A stretch of 64,000 bases of DNA from Chitinophagaceae bacterium (lineage in GTDB: Bacteria > Bacteroidota > Bacteroidia > Chitinophagales > Chitinophagaceae): assembly GCA_016715365.1 (NCBI GenBank), contig JADKAM010000003.1, positions 62,001 to 126,000 on the forward strand. The letters are read 5' to 3'. The notes below the pieces were generated by a model. It had not been told where the DNA came from, searched no databases, and saw only the letters and a program-made list of their open reading frames with translations. A program made the position numbers and the translations under genes. Shown here one piece after another: positions 7,231 through 15,387 of the stretch. How positions within the stretch are numbered: the first letter of the stretch is position 1; each line of letters starts with the position of its first letter.

Positions 7231-9393
7231 TTAGAATTTCAAGTTCACCCCCACCATAAAATTAAAACCCGCCATGGGGAAATAGAAATTCTCTGTAGTT
7301 AGATCTCCTCCATAAATATAACTGAAGCTGTAACCGTTGGGTTCGTACTTTTTATTGAACACATTGTTCAGTTGCAGAATTACATTGGTCTCCTTAAATA
7401 TTTTATGGGTTATCAAATAACTCAGCCTGATATCCTGCAGATAATATGCGCTTAAGCTTCTGGATTTTTGTGCAGTGTTGTCTAAATATTGTCTGCCTAC
7501 ATATTTACTCAGCAAACTTATTGCTGCATTTTTAACCGGAATAAAATTGATGCTTCCACCTGCAATTACCGAAGGTGAAAATGAAATAGTTGTTTTGGGA
7601 TAGAATTTTATTTGTTGTCCGCCATTATCATAATCATCCAGGTATTCTGTAAAATTCTTTATTTTATTTTCGCTGAAAGTAAAGTTGGCAGCAAGGTTCA
7701 TCCAGTTGGTAATTACCGCGTTGCCCTGCAGTTCAATACCGGCCCGGTAACTTTTTGCAATATTGGTTCTTGTATACGCACCCACATCATTTATTTTTCC
7801 GGTTAGTACCAGTTGGTTTTGGTAATACATGTAATAAATATTGGCACCAAAAGCATAACCTTTTCCTTTTTTTTCTACACCCAGTTCAATATCATGCAAA
7901 CGTTCTGCTTTTGGTTGTTGGGTATTGCCGGCTTCAAAGTCATCACGATTGGGTTCTTTGCCAGCCAATGCATAAGAAAGATAAGCCTGCCAGTTTTTGT
8001 TTGTGTAGGTAACACCAATTTTCGGATTTAGAAATGAATAATTTTGCCTGATAAGTAAAGAAGGGTTGTACCTGAAACCATTGATACGGTAATTAATATT
8101 TCTCAATTGTATATCAGCAAAACTCTGCCAGTTGGGGTTCCATTGCTGTATCCATTTTGTATAAACAGAAATATCTTTTTTATATGCAGTCAGATCATAC
8201 CAGTGATAGCCGGACGGTACACCGGCCTGCACCGCAGCCCATTTAATATCTCCATAGTGTTTGCCATCATAGGCATTATAGCCGCCGCCAAAAATTACCT
8301 GTGTTTTATTTTTTTTGTATTGTAACGAATAAATAGTGCCGTAAAAATAATTATCCAGCCAAAGCCTGCGAACCAGGTCGGTTTCAGTTATGATGTTACC
8401 GCCGTCATTATAATCGGGTAAACCATAATCTGCAAAACTTTCCTGTGCTTTGTATTGTTCGTAATAACCCTTTCCTCTTGTTAAGAACAAGGCTATATTT
8501 CCTTTCCAGTATGGGTTGAATTTATGATTATAAAAAAGCTGGTAATGTGTTTGGGTGTAATTATCTGTTTCATTATCGTAAGGCTCACCGGCTTTTTCGG
8601 TACCGCTGGGGTTATAAGTACGGTTTGTGTCTAATAAATATGCTGCCACACCGTTCCAGGCCTGGTATGTTTTTTCTTTGCCCGAAAAAACATTCAGCCG
8701 CAGCGAATTATTTTCATTTATAAAAGCAGTACTGATGTAAAAAGACTGCAGGTTTGATTTTGCCCGGTCGATGTATCCGTTACTGCTGATGCGGCTTAAG
8801 CGGCCATCAATGGTAATATGTTTACGAAGTAAACCGGTTCCAAACTGGATATTGTTTTTAAAAGTATTGAAGGAGCCAACACTGTTGTTGGCAGCAGCAT
8901 AAAAATCTTTATTCAACTCGTTGGTAGCAATATTGATGGTGCCGCCAAATGCGCCGGCACCATTGCTTGAAGTACCAACTCCACGTTGTATTTGAATACT
9001 GTTGGAAGAGGATGCAAAATCAGGCAGGTCAACAAAAAATGTTCCCTGGCTTTCTGCATCATTATAAGGTATTCCGTTGAGCGTAACATTTATACGGGCA
9101 GCATCGGTACCACGTATACGTATGCCGGTGTAGCCCACGCCATTGCCTGCATCGGAACTAACAACAACCGAAGGTGTTTGATTTAGTATAAAAGGCAGAT
9201 CCTGTCCCAGGTTATTTTCAGCAATATCTTTTTTGGTAAGATCTGTTTTTGCAAAGGGTGCATTTTCGCCGGCCCTCACCGCCACTACTTCCAAAGGCTG
9301 CAGGTAAGCTGTATCATTGAATTTCTTTTCTTTTTGTGCAAATACAACAGCAACAACCCCACATAAAAAGGCGCTTAAAAATAACTTCTTCAT
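7231..9393 (-). CDS. TonB-dependent outer-membrane receptor, predicted thiamine-compound importer
   Basis: A 720-residue TonB-dependent receptor with a signal peptide (MKKLFLSAFLCGVVAVVFAQ). A short TonB-box-like region (LQPLEVVAV) and a plug domain follow (DLPFILNQTPSVVV, GYTGIRIRGTDAARINVTLNGIPYND, IQIQRGVGTSSNGAGAFGGTINI). The rest is a 22-strand-type barrel ending in aromatic FMVGVNLKF. It lacks the N-terminal carboxypeptidase-like domain of SusC proteins and has no SusD neighbour, so it belongs with vitamin or siderophore receptors. Its leader carries a TPP riboswitch, which points to uptake of thiamine or its phosphates, as predicted for similarly regulated receptors in other Bacteroidota. 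The substrate is an inference from regulation. Confidence 0.9.
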   Translation of the reverse strand: MKKLFLSAFLCGVVAVVFAQKEKKFNDTAYLQPLEVVAVRAGENAPFAKTDLTKKDIAENNLGQDLPFILNQTPSVVVSSDAGNGVGYTGIRIRGTDAARINVTLNGIPYNDAESQGTFFVDLPDFASSSNSIQIQRGVGTSSNGAGAFGGTINIATNELNKDFYAAANNSVGSFNTFKNNIQFGTGLLRKHITIDGRLSRISSNGYIDRAKSNLQSFYISTAFINENNSLRLNVFSGKEKTYQAWNGVAAYLLDTNRTYNPSGTEKAGEPYDNETDNYTQTHYQLFYNHKFNPYWKGNIALFLTRGKGYYEQYKAQESFADYGLPDYNDGGNIITETDLVRRLWLDNYFYGTIYSLQYKKNKTQVIFGGGYNAYDGKHYGDIKWAAVQAGVPSGYHWYDLTAYKKDISVYTKWIQQWNPNWQSFADIQLRNINYRINGFRYNPSLLIRQNYSFLNPKIGVTYTNKNWQAYLSYALAGKEPNRDDFEAGNTQQPKAERLHDIELGVEKKGKGYAFGANIYYMYYQNQLVLTGKINDVGAYTRTNIAKSYRAGIELQGNAVITNWMNLAANFTFSENKIKNFTEYLDDYDNGGQQIKFYPKTTISFSPSVIAGGSINFIPVKNAAISLLSKYVGRQYLDNTAQKSRSLSAYYLQDIRLSYLITHKIFKETNVILQLNNVFNKKYEPNGYSFSYIYGGDLTTENFYFPMAGFNFMVGVNLKF

Positions 9394-9476
9394 CAGTAAA
9401 ACATTTGAGCTGAAATTCCGGGGGGAGGTAAAGACCGCTTGTATTCCTCTTCCCGAATGGGGTTTGGAGGAGCTGT

Positions 9477-9583
9477 ATTTTCTCCCTTCGCAGGCATTAT
9501 CCTGTGCAGGTTATCGGGTATTATCTCAGCCTGAATTGTCATATTGAGCTTGTCGAAATATGGCAATTAAGCACCCCGGAAAT
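9477..9583 (-). promoter_or_regulatory. TPP (THI-box) riboswitch
   Basis: Read on the minus strand, the leader of the TonB receptor contains the conserved thiamine pyrophosphate aptamer blocks in order. These are GGGGTGC (9577-9571), CTGAGA, ACCC, and ACCTG-CACAGGATAATGCCTGCGAAGGGA (the P4/P5 core, split here by a dash; ends at 9483). The P5 hairpin CAGG-ATAATG-CCTG is perfect. Between GGGGTGC and CTGAGA lies an extended P3 hairpin (TTGCCATATT / AATATGACAA) capped by a repeat core. About 83 nt of expression platform remain before the ATG. TPP binding in the family lowers expression; here that would repress the receptor when thiamine is plentiful. Confidence 0.93.
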
Positions 9584-9782
9584 TCAAACGGTTAAAAGAA
9601 CTTTTGTGGCACAAAGGTAGGGGAGTTTGGGAATTATTTTTAAAAATTGTGTAACAAAACCAATTGACTGTACGTATCATTGGCAAGTATAGCCATGAAA
9701 TTGACTTATCAGGGCGGTCATATCAGCTGTGATCGCTTTGTTAATGTCGTTTCGTCTTCCATTAAAACCTAAATTTAAAAAG

Positions 9783-10502
9783 ATGAAAAAATTATTATGT
9801 TCTCTCATCACGATTCTTTCTTTAACTGCTTTTGCGCAGGATACGAAAGTGATCAATGATGCCAATGCAACCACCCGCAGTTTAAGCGGAAGTTTTACAG
9901 CCATTGCTGTTTCAAGCGGTATTGATCTTTACCTTAGCCAGGGCAATGAAGAGTCGCTGGCAGTAAGTGCATCTGACCAGAAGCACCTTGACCGTTTAAA
10001 AACAGAAGTTGTAAACGGCACTTTAAAAATTTATTACGATAATAAAAGGGTAACCTGGAAATCAGATGGAAAAGCTAATCTGAAAGCCTATGTATCTTTT
10101 AAAGCATTGCAAAAGCTGAATGTATCTGCCGGTTCTGATGTTAAAGTAGATGGCAGTATCAATGCAGCTGATTTTAACCTGGATGTAAGTAGTGGTGCCG
10201 TTTTTAAAGGAGCCATAACAGCCAAAACACTTACAGTGGATGTAAGTAGCGGTGCAAGCATCAGCATTTCCGGTAAATCTGATAAATTAAAAATAGATGT
10301 AAGCAGCGGTGCCGATTTTAAAGGCTACGACCTGGTTACTGATTACTGCGATGCTTCGGCCAGCAGCGGTGCAGGCGTGCATGTTACCATTAATAAGGAA
10401 CTGAATGCAAAAGCAAGCAGCGGCGGCGATATTCATTATAAAGGAACTGCCTTGATAAGGGATATAAAAACCAGCGGTGGCGGTTCTGTTAAAAAAGTTT
10501 AA
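9783..10502 (+). CDS. Exported GIN-domain protein (DUF2807), copy 1
   Basis: A 239-residue protein with a signal peptide (MKKLLCSLITILSLTAFAQ). The start at 9783 places the signal at the N-terminus; an upstream in-frame codon would bury it. The body is a putative auto-transporter adhesin head GIN domain with regular beta-helix rungs built on VSSGA/ASSGA steps (LDVSSGAVFKG, VDVSSGASISISG, IDVSSGADFKG). Function is undefined, probably periplasmic or surface. A similar protein follows 18 bp downstream, so the two form a tandem pair. Confidence 0.85.
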   Translation: MKKLLCSLITILSLTAFAQDTKVINDANATTRSLSGSFTAIAVSSGIDLYLSQGNEESLAVSASDQKHLDRLKTEVVNGTLKIYYDNKRVTWKSDGKANLKAYVSFKALQKLNVSAGSDVKVDGSINAADFNLDVSSGAVFKGAITAKTLTVDVSSGASISISGKSDKLKIDVSSGADFKGYDLVTDYCDASASSGAGVHVTINKELNAKASSGGDIHYKGTALIRDIKTSGGGSVKKV

Positions 10503-10520
10503 CCATCAATAAAAAATAAA

Positions 10521-11237
10521 ATGAAAAAGATTGTTTTATTGTTTGCAGCCTGTTGTTTTGTTTTTATTGCGAAAGCACAAAATGATATTGTTGTTGATGC
10601 CAATGCATCAGTAAGAAACTTAACCGGTCAATTTGATGCCATTAAAATTTCGGGTGGTATTGATCTGTATTTATCACAGGCAGATAATGTTGCCATAGCA
10701 GTAAGTGCCGGCAACGAGAATTATAAAGAAGGTATTAAGACTGTTATTGAAGACGGTACCCTGAAAATATTTTACAAAGGCGAAAACAGCTGGAGAAAAA
10801 AAGACCGTAAAATGCGGGTCTACGTATCTTTCAAAGACATAAAAAAACTGGAAGCATCCGGCGCCTGTGATGTAATTGTTACAGGCAGTATCAGTACTGC
10901 TTCACTGGCCATTCAGATGTCGGGGGCCTGTGATTTTTCGGGCAGTGTAAAGGCAGCTGTTTTAAAACTAAACCTCAGCGGCGCATCTGATGCAAAGATC
11001 AGCGGCACTGCAGGCACAGCTTTTATTGAAAGCAGTGGTGCCAGCGATGTAAAAGCATATGACCTGGTTACTGATATTTGTAAGGTAAATGTTTCGGGTG
11101 CTTCTGATGTATTCATCACCGTAAACAATGAGCTTACAGCATCTGCCACAGGTGCCAGCGACATTAAATACAAGGGCAATGCGCTTGTAAAAGAAATGAA
11201 AAGCAGCGGGGCAAGTAGTGTATCGAAGAAGAATTAG
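10521..11237 (+). CDS. Exported GIN-domain protein (DUF2807), copy 2
   Basis: A 238-residue paralogue of the preceding gene. It has a signal peptide (MKKIVLLFAACCFVFIAKAQ) and the same opening (VDANASVRNLTGQFDAIKISGGIDLYLSQ). The beta-helix steps differ: copy 1 uses SSGA, whereas this copy uses SGACD and SGASD (LEASGACDVIV, LNLSGASDAKISG). The pattern suggests tandem duplication followed by divergence of the rung surface. It is followed by a strong terminator. Confidence 0.85.
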   Translation: MKKIVLLFAACCFVFIAKAQNDIVVDANASVRNLTGQFDAIKISGGIDLYLSQADNVAIAVSAGNENYKEGIKTVIEDGTLKIFYKGENSWRKKDRKMRVYVSFKDIKKLEASGACDVIVTGSISTASLAIQMSGACDFSGSVKAAVLKLNLSGASDAKISGTAGTAFIESSGASDVKAYDLVTDICKVNVSGASDVFITVNNELTASATGASDIKYKGNALVKEMKSSGASSVSKKN

Positions 11238-11267
11238 GGATTGTTAATCCGTTAATTGGTTAATCCG

Positions 11268-11311
11268 TTAATCCCTGCCCGCCTGAAAGAATTCATTCGG
11301 GGAGGGATTAA
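11268..11311 (+). terminator. Intrinsic terminator after the GIN pair
   Basis: TTAATCCC...GGGATTAA closes a hairpin with an inner TGAA/TTCA stem, followed directly by CTTTTTTT. It ends the two-gene GIN unit and lies only a few bases before the convergent esterase stop. Confidence 0.75.
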
Positions 11312-11317
11312 CTTTTT

Positions 11318-12175
11318 TTATTTCCCAAAAGCCCATATTAAAAAAACAGGCAGTTGTTTGCTCCAGGTATTGTAATCATGTTTGCCGTTTGCATCTTCTG
11401 CAAAAATGATATCATCGGGCAGACAAATATTTTTTCCTTTGATGATGGCAACCAGGTCTTTGGTATCATCCACTACATCAATAATGCTGTCTTTATCACG
11501 GTCTCCTGCTTCTTCTTTGCTGCCGGCATAAAACCAGTATTTTAATGCCGCTTTTTTCTTTGATGACCTTATTTTGTTCAGCATGATCCTGTTCTTCTCA
11601 TCCGAATAATCAACTGCTTTATCATCTTTATCACGCCACCAGAAGGAGCCGGAGAAAACACCCACTTTATCGATCTTATCGGCATGGTTCCAGGCAATGT
11701 CAAAGGCAGATAAACCGCCTTGTGAACAACCTGCAATTACTACTGATTTAAACTTCCGTACCGTTGCATTTTTTTTGGCAAATGGATACAGTTCATTGTT
11801 GATGAAAGCGTCGTAGTTATCTGCTTTATCGCCCCGCTTTAAAAAATCAGGATTTCCGGCAACGCCATATTCTTTCATCCTGTCTCCGGCATGTACGCCT
11901 ACAACCAGCAAAGGTTTTATCAGTTTTTTCTTATACAGACTGTCAATTATGTCTTTCACCTTAAACTGTCCCGTTTCCTGGCCGTCGTTCAGTATCAGTA
12001 AATTCAGCTCGGTCTTATCATCAGGCATGGGCGTGCTGATGATGGTTAATTTAACCTGCCGCTGCAAATGCCTGCTGTATAATTCATCATCCTGCTGTTT
12101 TATTTTGCTTTTACAGCTGGTGGCTGAAATCAGCGACAGCACTAAGGTTAAGGGGAGCAGATATTTTTTAATCAT
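11318..12175 (-). CDS. Esterase-like lipoprotein (enterochelin esterase/EstA-type alpha-beta hydrolase)
   Basis: A 285-residue protein. The start at 12175 gives a lipoprotein signal (MIKKYLLPLTLVLSLISATSC); the frame upstream of it runs antisense through the tRNA and is not coding. The alpha/beta hydrolase nucleophile elbow is GCSQGG (Ser in VVIAGCSQGGLSAFDIAW), and a late HDYNTW supplies the likely catalytic His. LLVVGVHAGDRMKEYG and GVFSGSFWW match the PF00756 esterase family, which includes siderophore esterases and acyltransferases. The substrate is not predictable. No operon partner is present. Confidence 0.8.
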   Translation of the reverse strand: MIKKYLLPLTLVLSLISATSCKSKIKQQDDELYSRHLQRQVKLTIISTPMPDDKTELNLLILNDGQETGQFKVKDIIDSLYKKKLIKPLLVVGVHAGDRMKEYGVAGNPDFLKRGDKADNYDAFINNELYPFAKKNATVRKFKSVVIAGCSQGGLSAFDIAWNHADKIDKVGVFSGSFWWRDKDDKAVDYSDEKNRIMLNKIRSSKKKAALKYWFYAGSKEEAGDRDKDSIIDVVDDTKDLVAIIKGKNICLPDDIIFAEDANGKHDYNTWSKQLPVFLIWAFGK

Positions 12176-12239
12176 GCTCAAATCTACTAAAGGTTTGTTT
12201 ATTATTTGGCAGCGGAGCTGTAAAACCTTAGTTTTGCAC

Positions 12240-12311
<72 letters not shown>

Positions 12312-12322
12312 CACATATTGAT

Positions 12323-12349
12323 ACTGGTTTAATTCCAGTTTTCGCAACG
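12323..12349 (+). repeat. Degenerate copy of the tRNA-fMet 3' end
   Basis: This stretch reads ACTGGTTTAATTCCAG followed by TTTTCGCAACG. It matches the tRNA T-arm and acceptor 3' strand (ACTGGTTCGATCCCAG, TCTTCGCAACA) with only about five differences over 27 nt. It begins 12 bp after the tRNA. It resembles the leftover attachment site of an element that once integrated into this tRNA gene, or a local duplication. Confidence 0.7.
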
Positions 12350-12350
12350 A

Positions 12351-12386
12351 AAATCAGAAAAGGCTCTACTGAGCCTTTTCTGATTT
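12351..12386 (+). terminator. Intrinsic terminator after tRNA-fMet
   Basis: AAATCAGAAAAGGCTC and GAGCCTTTTCTGATTT form a perfect 16-bp stem with a TACT loop. T-rich and A-rich flanks suit termination from either side. Confidence 0.85.
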
Positions 12387-12492
12387 AAAACGAATTTTTA
12401 TTCTCAGTTTGTATTAAGCTGATGAATTTGATTATCTCCTCCATTCTTTAGCATGTTTGTGATAATCAATTTATTTAAAATGATCACATTCA

Positions 12493-13359
12493 ATGAAATC
12501 AGGTTTTGTAAATATTTTTGGTAAGCCCAATGCTGGCAAAAGCACCTTGCTGAATGCGCTGATGGGAGAGAAGATGGCCATCGTATCGCACAAAGTGCAA
12601 ACAACCAGGCATCGTATTAAAGCCATTTTAACCGAAAAAGATTACCAGATCATTTTTTCTGATACGCCGGGTATTATTGAACCTAAATACAAGTTGCACG
12701 AAAAAATGATGGATGCCGTAAGAGGCAGCCTGGAAGATGCGGATGTGGCTTTACTGATAACGGATGTACGGGAAAATACAGATGAGAGCCATGCTATTTT
12801 CAGTTCGCTGCGCCTGAAAGCACCGGCCATTGTTATTTTAAACAAAGCCGATACAGTTAACGATGAGCAACTGAAAACAACCGCTAAGTTTTTTGAGCAG
12901 CAGCCATATTGTAAACAGGTGGTTTCTTTATCAGCATTAAAAAAGACAGGGATCGATGAGTTATTAAAAACCATTCTTACTTACCTGCCCGAAGGAGAAC
13001 CTTTTTACGAAGGTGATGACCTGAGTGATATGCCAACGAAATTTTTTGTGGGTGAGATCATCCGGGAAAAAATATTTTTATTGTACGGCGAAGAGATACC
13101 TTATCATGCAACGGTGCTGGTACAGGAGTTTAAAGAAAAAGCAACGCTCACAAAAATAAGTGCCGAGATCATTGTGCAAAGAGAAACACAAAAAGGAATT
13201 ATACTTGGCGGCGGCGGCAGTATGATTAAAAAACTGGGCACCGATGCCAGAAAAGATATTGAAACTTTTTTAGGGCGTAAAGTGTTTTTAGAATTGTTTG
13301 TAAAAGTGCGGCCCAAGTGGCGGGATAATGAGTTTCAGTTGAAGGAATACGGATATTAG
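12493..13359 (+). CDS. era: GTPase Era
   Basis: A 288-residue ribosome-assembly GTPase of normal length that acts on the 3' end of 16S rRNA. G motifs: G1 GKPNAGKST, G3 DTPGI, G4 NKAD. The C-terminal KH domain carries GIILGGGGSMIKKLGTDARKD and ends FVKVRPKWRDN. It is followed by der 71 bp downstream; the gap holds a small hairpin of related repeats. The pairing of two assembly GTPases with the initiator tRNA nearby fits a translation-related neighbourhood. Confidence 0.96.
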   Translation: MKSGFVNIFGKPNAGKSTLLNALMGEKMAIVSHKVQTTRHRIKAILTEKDYQIIFSDTPGIIEPKYKLHEKMMDAVRGSLEDADVALLITDVRENTDESHAIFSSLRLKAPAIVILNKADTVNDEQLKTTAKFFEQQPYCKQVVSLSALKKTGIDELLKTILTYLPEGEPFYEGDDLSDMPTKFFVGEIIREKIFLLYGEEIPYHATVLVQEFKEKATLTKISAEIIVQRETQKGIILGGGGSMIKKLGTDARKDIETFLGRKVFLELFVKVRPKWRDNEFQLKEYGY

Positions 13360-13401
13360 TTCATAGTTAATTGTTCATGGTTAATAGTTGTCCCTGCCAT
13401 G

Positions 13402-13425
13402 AACCATTAACCATTAACCATTAAC
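13402..13425 (+). repeat. 7-bp tandem repeat in the era-der gap
   Basis: Three units of AACCATT plus AAC. With the upstream GTTCATGGTTAATAG it can form a hairpin between era and der. Confidence 0.6.
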
Positions 13426-13430
13426 AAATT

Positions 13431-14747
13431 ATGAGTTTCACAGTAGCAATAACAGGCAGGCCCAATGTGGGTAAAAGTACATTCTTTAACCGTTTGCTGG
13501 AGCAGCGTAAAGCCATAGTTGATGATATCAGCGGGGTAACACGTGACAGGCAGTATGGTGTAGCCGAATGGGCAGGTAAATCTTTTAACTTAATTGATAC
13601 CGGTGGTTTTGTTGCCGGCAGCAATGATGTATTTGAAAAAGAAATACGCAAGCAGGTGGTGATTGCCATTGAGGAAGCCAATGCCATTATTTTTATGGTA
13701 GATGCCGCAACCGGCATTACCGAACTGGATAACAGTATGGTTGATTTGCTGCGCAGAAGTAAGAAACCTGTTTTTTTAGTGGTGAATAAAGTTGATAATC
13801 ATGAGCGGTTGATGGAAGCCAGCGAATTTTATGCACTGGGTTTCGACAATATATTCTTTGTTTCTTCCATCAGTGGCAGCGGTACCGGTGAGATACTGGA
13901 TGCCATTACAGAAAAGATAAGCGAAAAAGATTCGGATGAAGCAGCCATGGAAACCGACCTGCCAAAAATTTCTATTATCGGTCAGCCCAATGTAGGTAAA
14001 TCATCTTTACTAAATGCATTGATAGGACAGGAGCGTACCATTGTAAGTGATATTGCCGGTACAACCAGGGATACCATTCATACACACTATAATTTGTTCA
14101 ACAAAGAATTTATGCTGATTGATACCGCCGGTATCAGGCGTAAAGCAAAAGTGCATGAAGACCTGGAATTTTATTCGGTGATACGTGCCATTAAAGCGGT
14201 GGATGAATCGGATATATGTATGCTGATGCTGGATGCAGGCAAGGGTATTACTGCACAGGACCTTTCCATTTTTTCGCTTGCCGTAAAAAAAGGAAAAGGT
14301 ATTGTGGTGCTGGTTAACAAATGGGATTTGGTTGATGATAAGAAAACCAATACCACCAAAGATTACGAAAAAGAGTTAAAGAAAAAATTTGCGCCCTTCA
14401 GCGATGTGCCCATTATTTTTATATCGGTTACCGAAAAGCAGCGCATATTTAAAAGTATAGAAATGGCACTGGAAGTTTTTGAGAACCGCAAGAGAAGAAT
14501 TACCACTTCGGTGCTGAATGAAGTGATGCAGAAAGTAATTGAAGCCTACCGCCCGCCGGTGGTTAGGGGTAACCAGCTTAAAATAAAATACGTAACCCAG
14601 TTACCAACTTTTACACCCAGCTTTGCATTTTTCTGCAATTATCCCGATGATGTAAAAACACCTTATAAGAATTACCTGGAGAACCAGTTACGTGAAAACT
14701 TTAATTTTACAGGGGTGCCGGTGAGGTTGTTTTTCAGGAAGAAATAG
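13431..14747 (+). CDS. der: GTPase Der (EngA), double G domain
   Basis: A 438-residue GTPase needed for 50S subunit maturation. The first G domain has GRPNVGKST, DTGGF and NKVD. The second has GQPNVGKSS, DTAGI and NKWD. A C-terminal KH-like domain ends the protein (FFCNYPDDVKTPYKNYLENQLRENF). All motifs are intact and the length is normal. The stop codon runs into a 7-bp-period repeat. Confidence 0.96.
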   Translation: MSFTVAITGRPNVGKSTFFNRLLEQRKAIVDDISGVTRDRQYGVAEWAGKSFNLIDTGGFVAGSNDVFEKEIRKQVVIAIEEANAIIFMVDAATGITELDNSMVDLLRRSKKPVFLVVNKVDNHERLMEASEFYALGFDNIFFVSSISGSGTGEILDAITEKISEKDSDEAAMETDLPKISIIGQPNVGKSSLLNALIGQERTIVSDIAGTTRDTIHTHYNLFNKEFMLIDTAGIRRKAKVHEDLEFYSVIRAIKAVDESDICMLMLDAGKGITAQDLSIFSLAVKKGKGIVVLVNKWDLVDDKKTNTTKDYEKELKKKFAPFSDVPIIFISVTEKQRIFKSIEMALEVFENRKRRITTSVLNEVMQKVIEAYRPPVVRGNQLKIKYVTQLPTFTPSFAFFCNYPDDVKTPYKNYLENQLRENFNFTGVPVRLFFRKK

Positions 14748-14774
14748 TTTTTAGTTTGTGGTTTTTAGTTTGTG
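14747..14774 (+). repeat. 7/14-bp tandem repeat overlapping the der stop
   Basis: Two perfect 14-bp copies, each made of the heptamers GTTTTTA and GTTTGTG. The array begins on the last base of the der stop codon. Confidence 0.7.
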
Positions 14775-14812
14775 GTCAGTCGTCTTTTATATTTTAAAAT
14801 CAAAAATAAAGA

Positions 14813-15010
14813 ATGAAAAAATTATTAGCCATTGTAGCCGTTGTATCTTTTTTAGCAGCCTGCAATAACAGCAGTGAGGAAACTACAACCACTTCAAAAG
14901 ATTCTGTTTCGGCAGATTCGCCGCTCACGGATGCAGTGAACACTGCAGACAGTGTAACAAAAAAAATACAGGACAGCATCGGTAATAAGGTGGATAGTAT
15001 TAAAAAATAA
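14813..15010 (+). CDS. Small lipoprotein of unknown function
   Basis: A 65-residue protein with a lipoprotein signal (MKKLLAIVAVVSFLAAC; lipobox Cys17). A Ser/Thr/Asp-rich, probably disordered stretch follows (NNSSEETTTTSKDSVSAD), then a short amphipathic helix (AVNTADSVTKKIQDSIGNKVDSIKK). Nothing supports a specific role. A well-placed start, the signal and the downstream terminator support a real gene. Confidence 0.75.
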   Translation: MKKLLAIVAVVSFLAACNNSSEETTTTSKDSVSADSPLTDAVNTADSVTKKIQDSIGNKVDSIKK

Positions 15011-15020
15011 TAAGTTTTTT

Positions 15021-15060
15021 TAACCGCAAAGCTCGCCAGGAAATCTTTGCGGTTTTTGTT
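15021..15060 (+). terminator. Intrinsic terminator after the small lipoprotein
   Basis: AACCGCAAAG pairs with CTTTGCGGTT around a 12-nt loop, followed by TTTGTTTTTT. The next 327 bp before the first T9SS cargo gene hold a C9 run at 15087-15095 and a candidate promoter at 15312-15346; nothing else is recognised there. Confidence 0.85.
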
Positions 15061-15311
15061 TTTTATAACTTTTTTGCGTTTAATTACCCCCCCCCATAAC
15101 TGCAATTGCTGCTAAGTATTGCCCTGCTATGTTTAGTATATCCATAACCAATTCTTCCTGAAAACGGAACCGGCGTTTTAGTAGTATTATCAATAGAAAT
15201 ATATCTGTAAATCTATTGCGTTTTAGGTATAATCCTATAATTTGCATTATCATATATAATGTGCTCTATTATCCTATCTTAAATTAACCAATCCTGTTTT
15301 AATATTACCAA

Positions 15312-15346
15312 TTTTGGCCTTTGTAATAAGGCTTTTTTATAATTTG
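15312..15346 (+). promoter_or_regulatory. Candidate Bacteroidota promoter for T9SS cargo gene 1
   Basis: A -33-like TTTTG (15312-15316) lies 21 nt before TATAATTTG (15338-15346), close to the Bacteroidota -7 element TAnnTTTG. The predicted transcript would have a leader of about 35 nt. The same 9-mer TATAATTTG also occurs at 15236-15244, so the choice between the two is uncertain. Confidence 0.4.
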
Positions 15347-15387
15347 AATATCCTGTATTGTTGCTGGATAAAATTAAAACCATACGC

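Noticed and set aside
14800..15105. Minus-strand 101-codon open frame over the small lipoprotein
   Set aside because: It overlaps a lipoprotein gene with a clear signal and its terminator, and its product has no recognisable feature.
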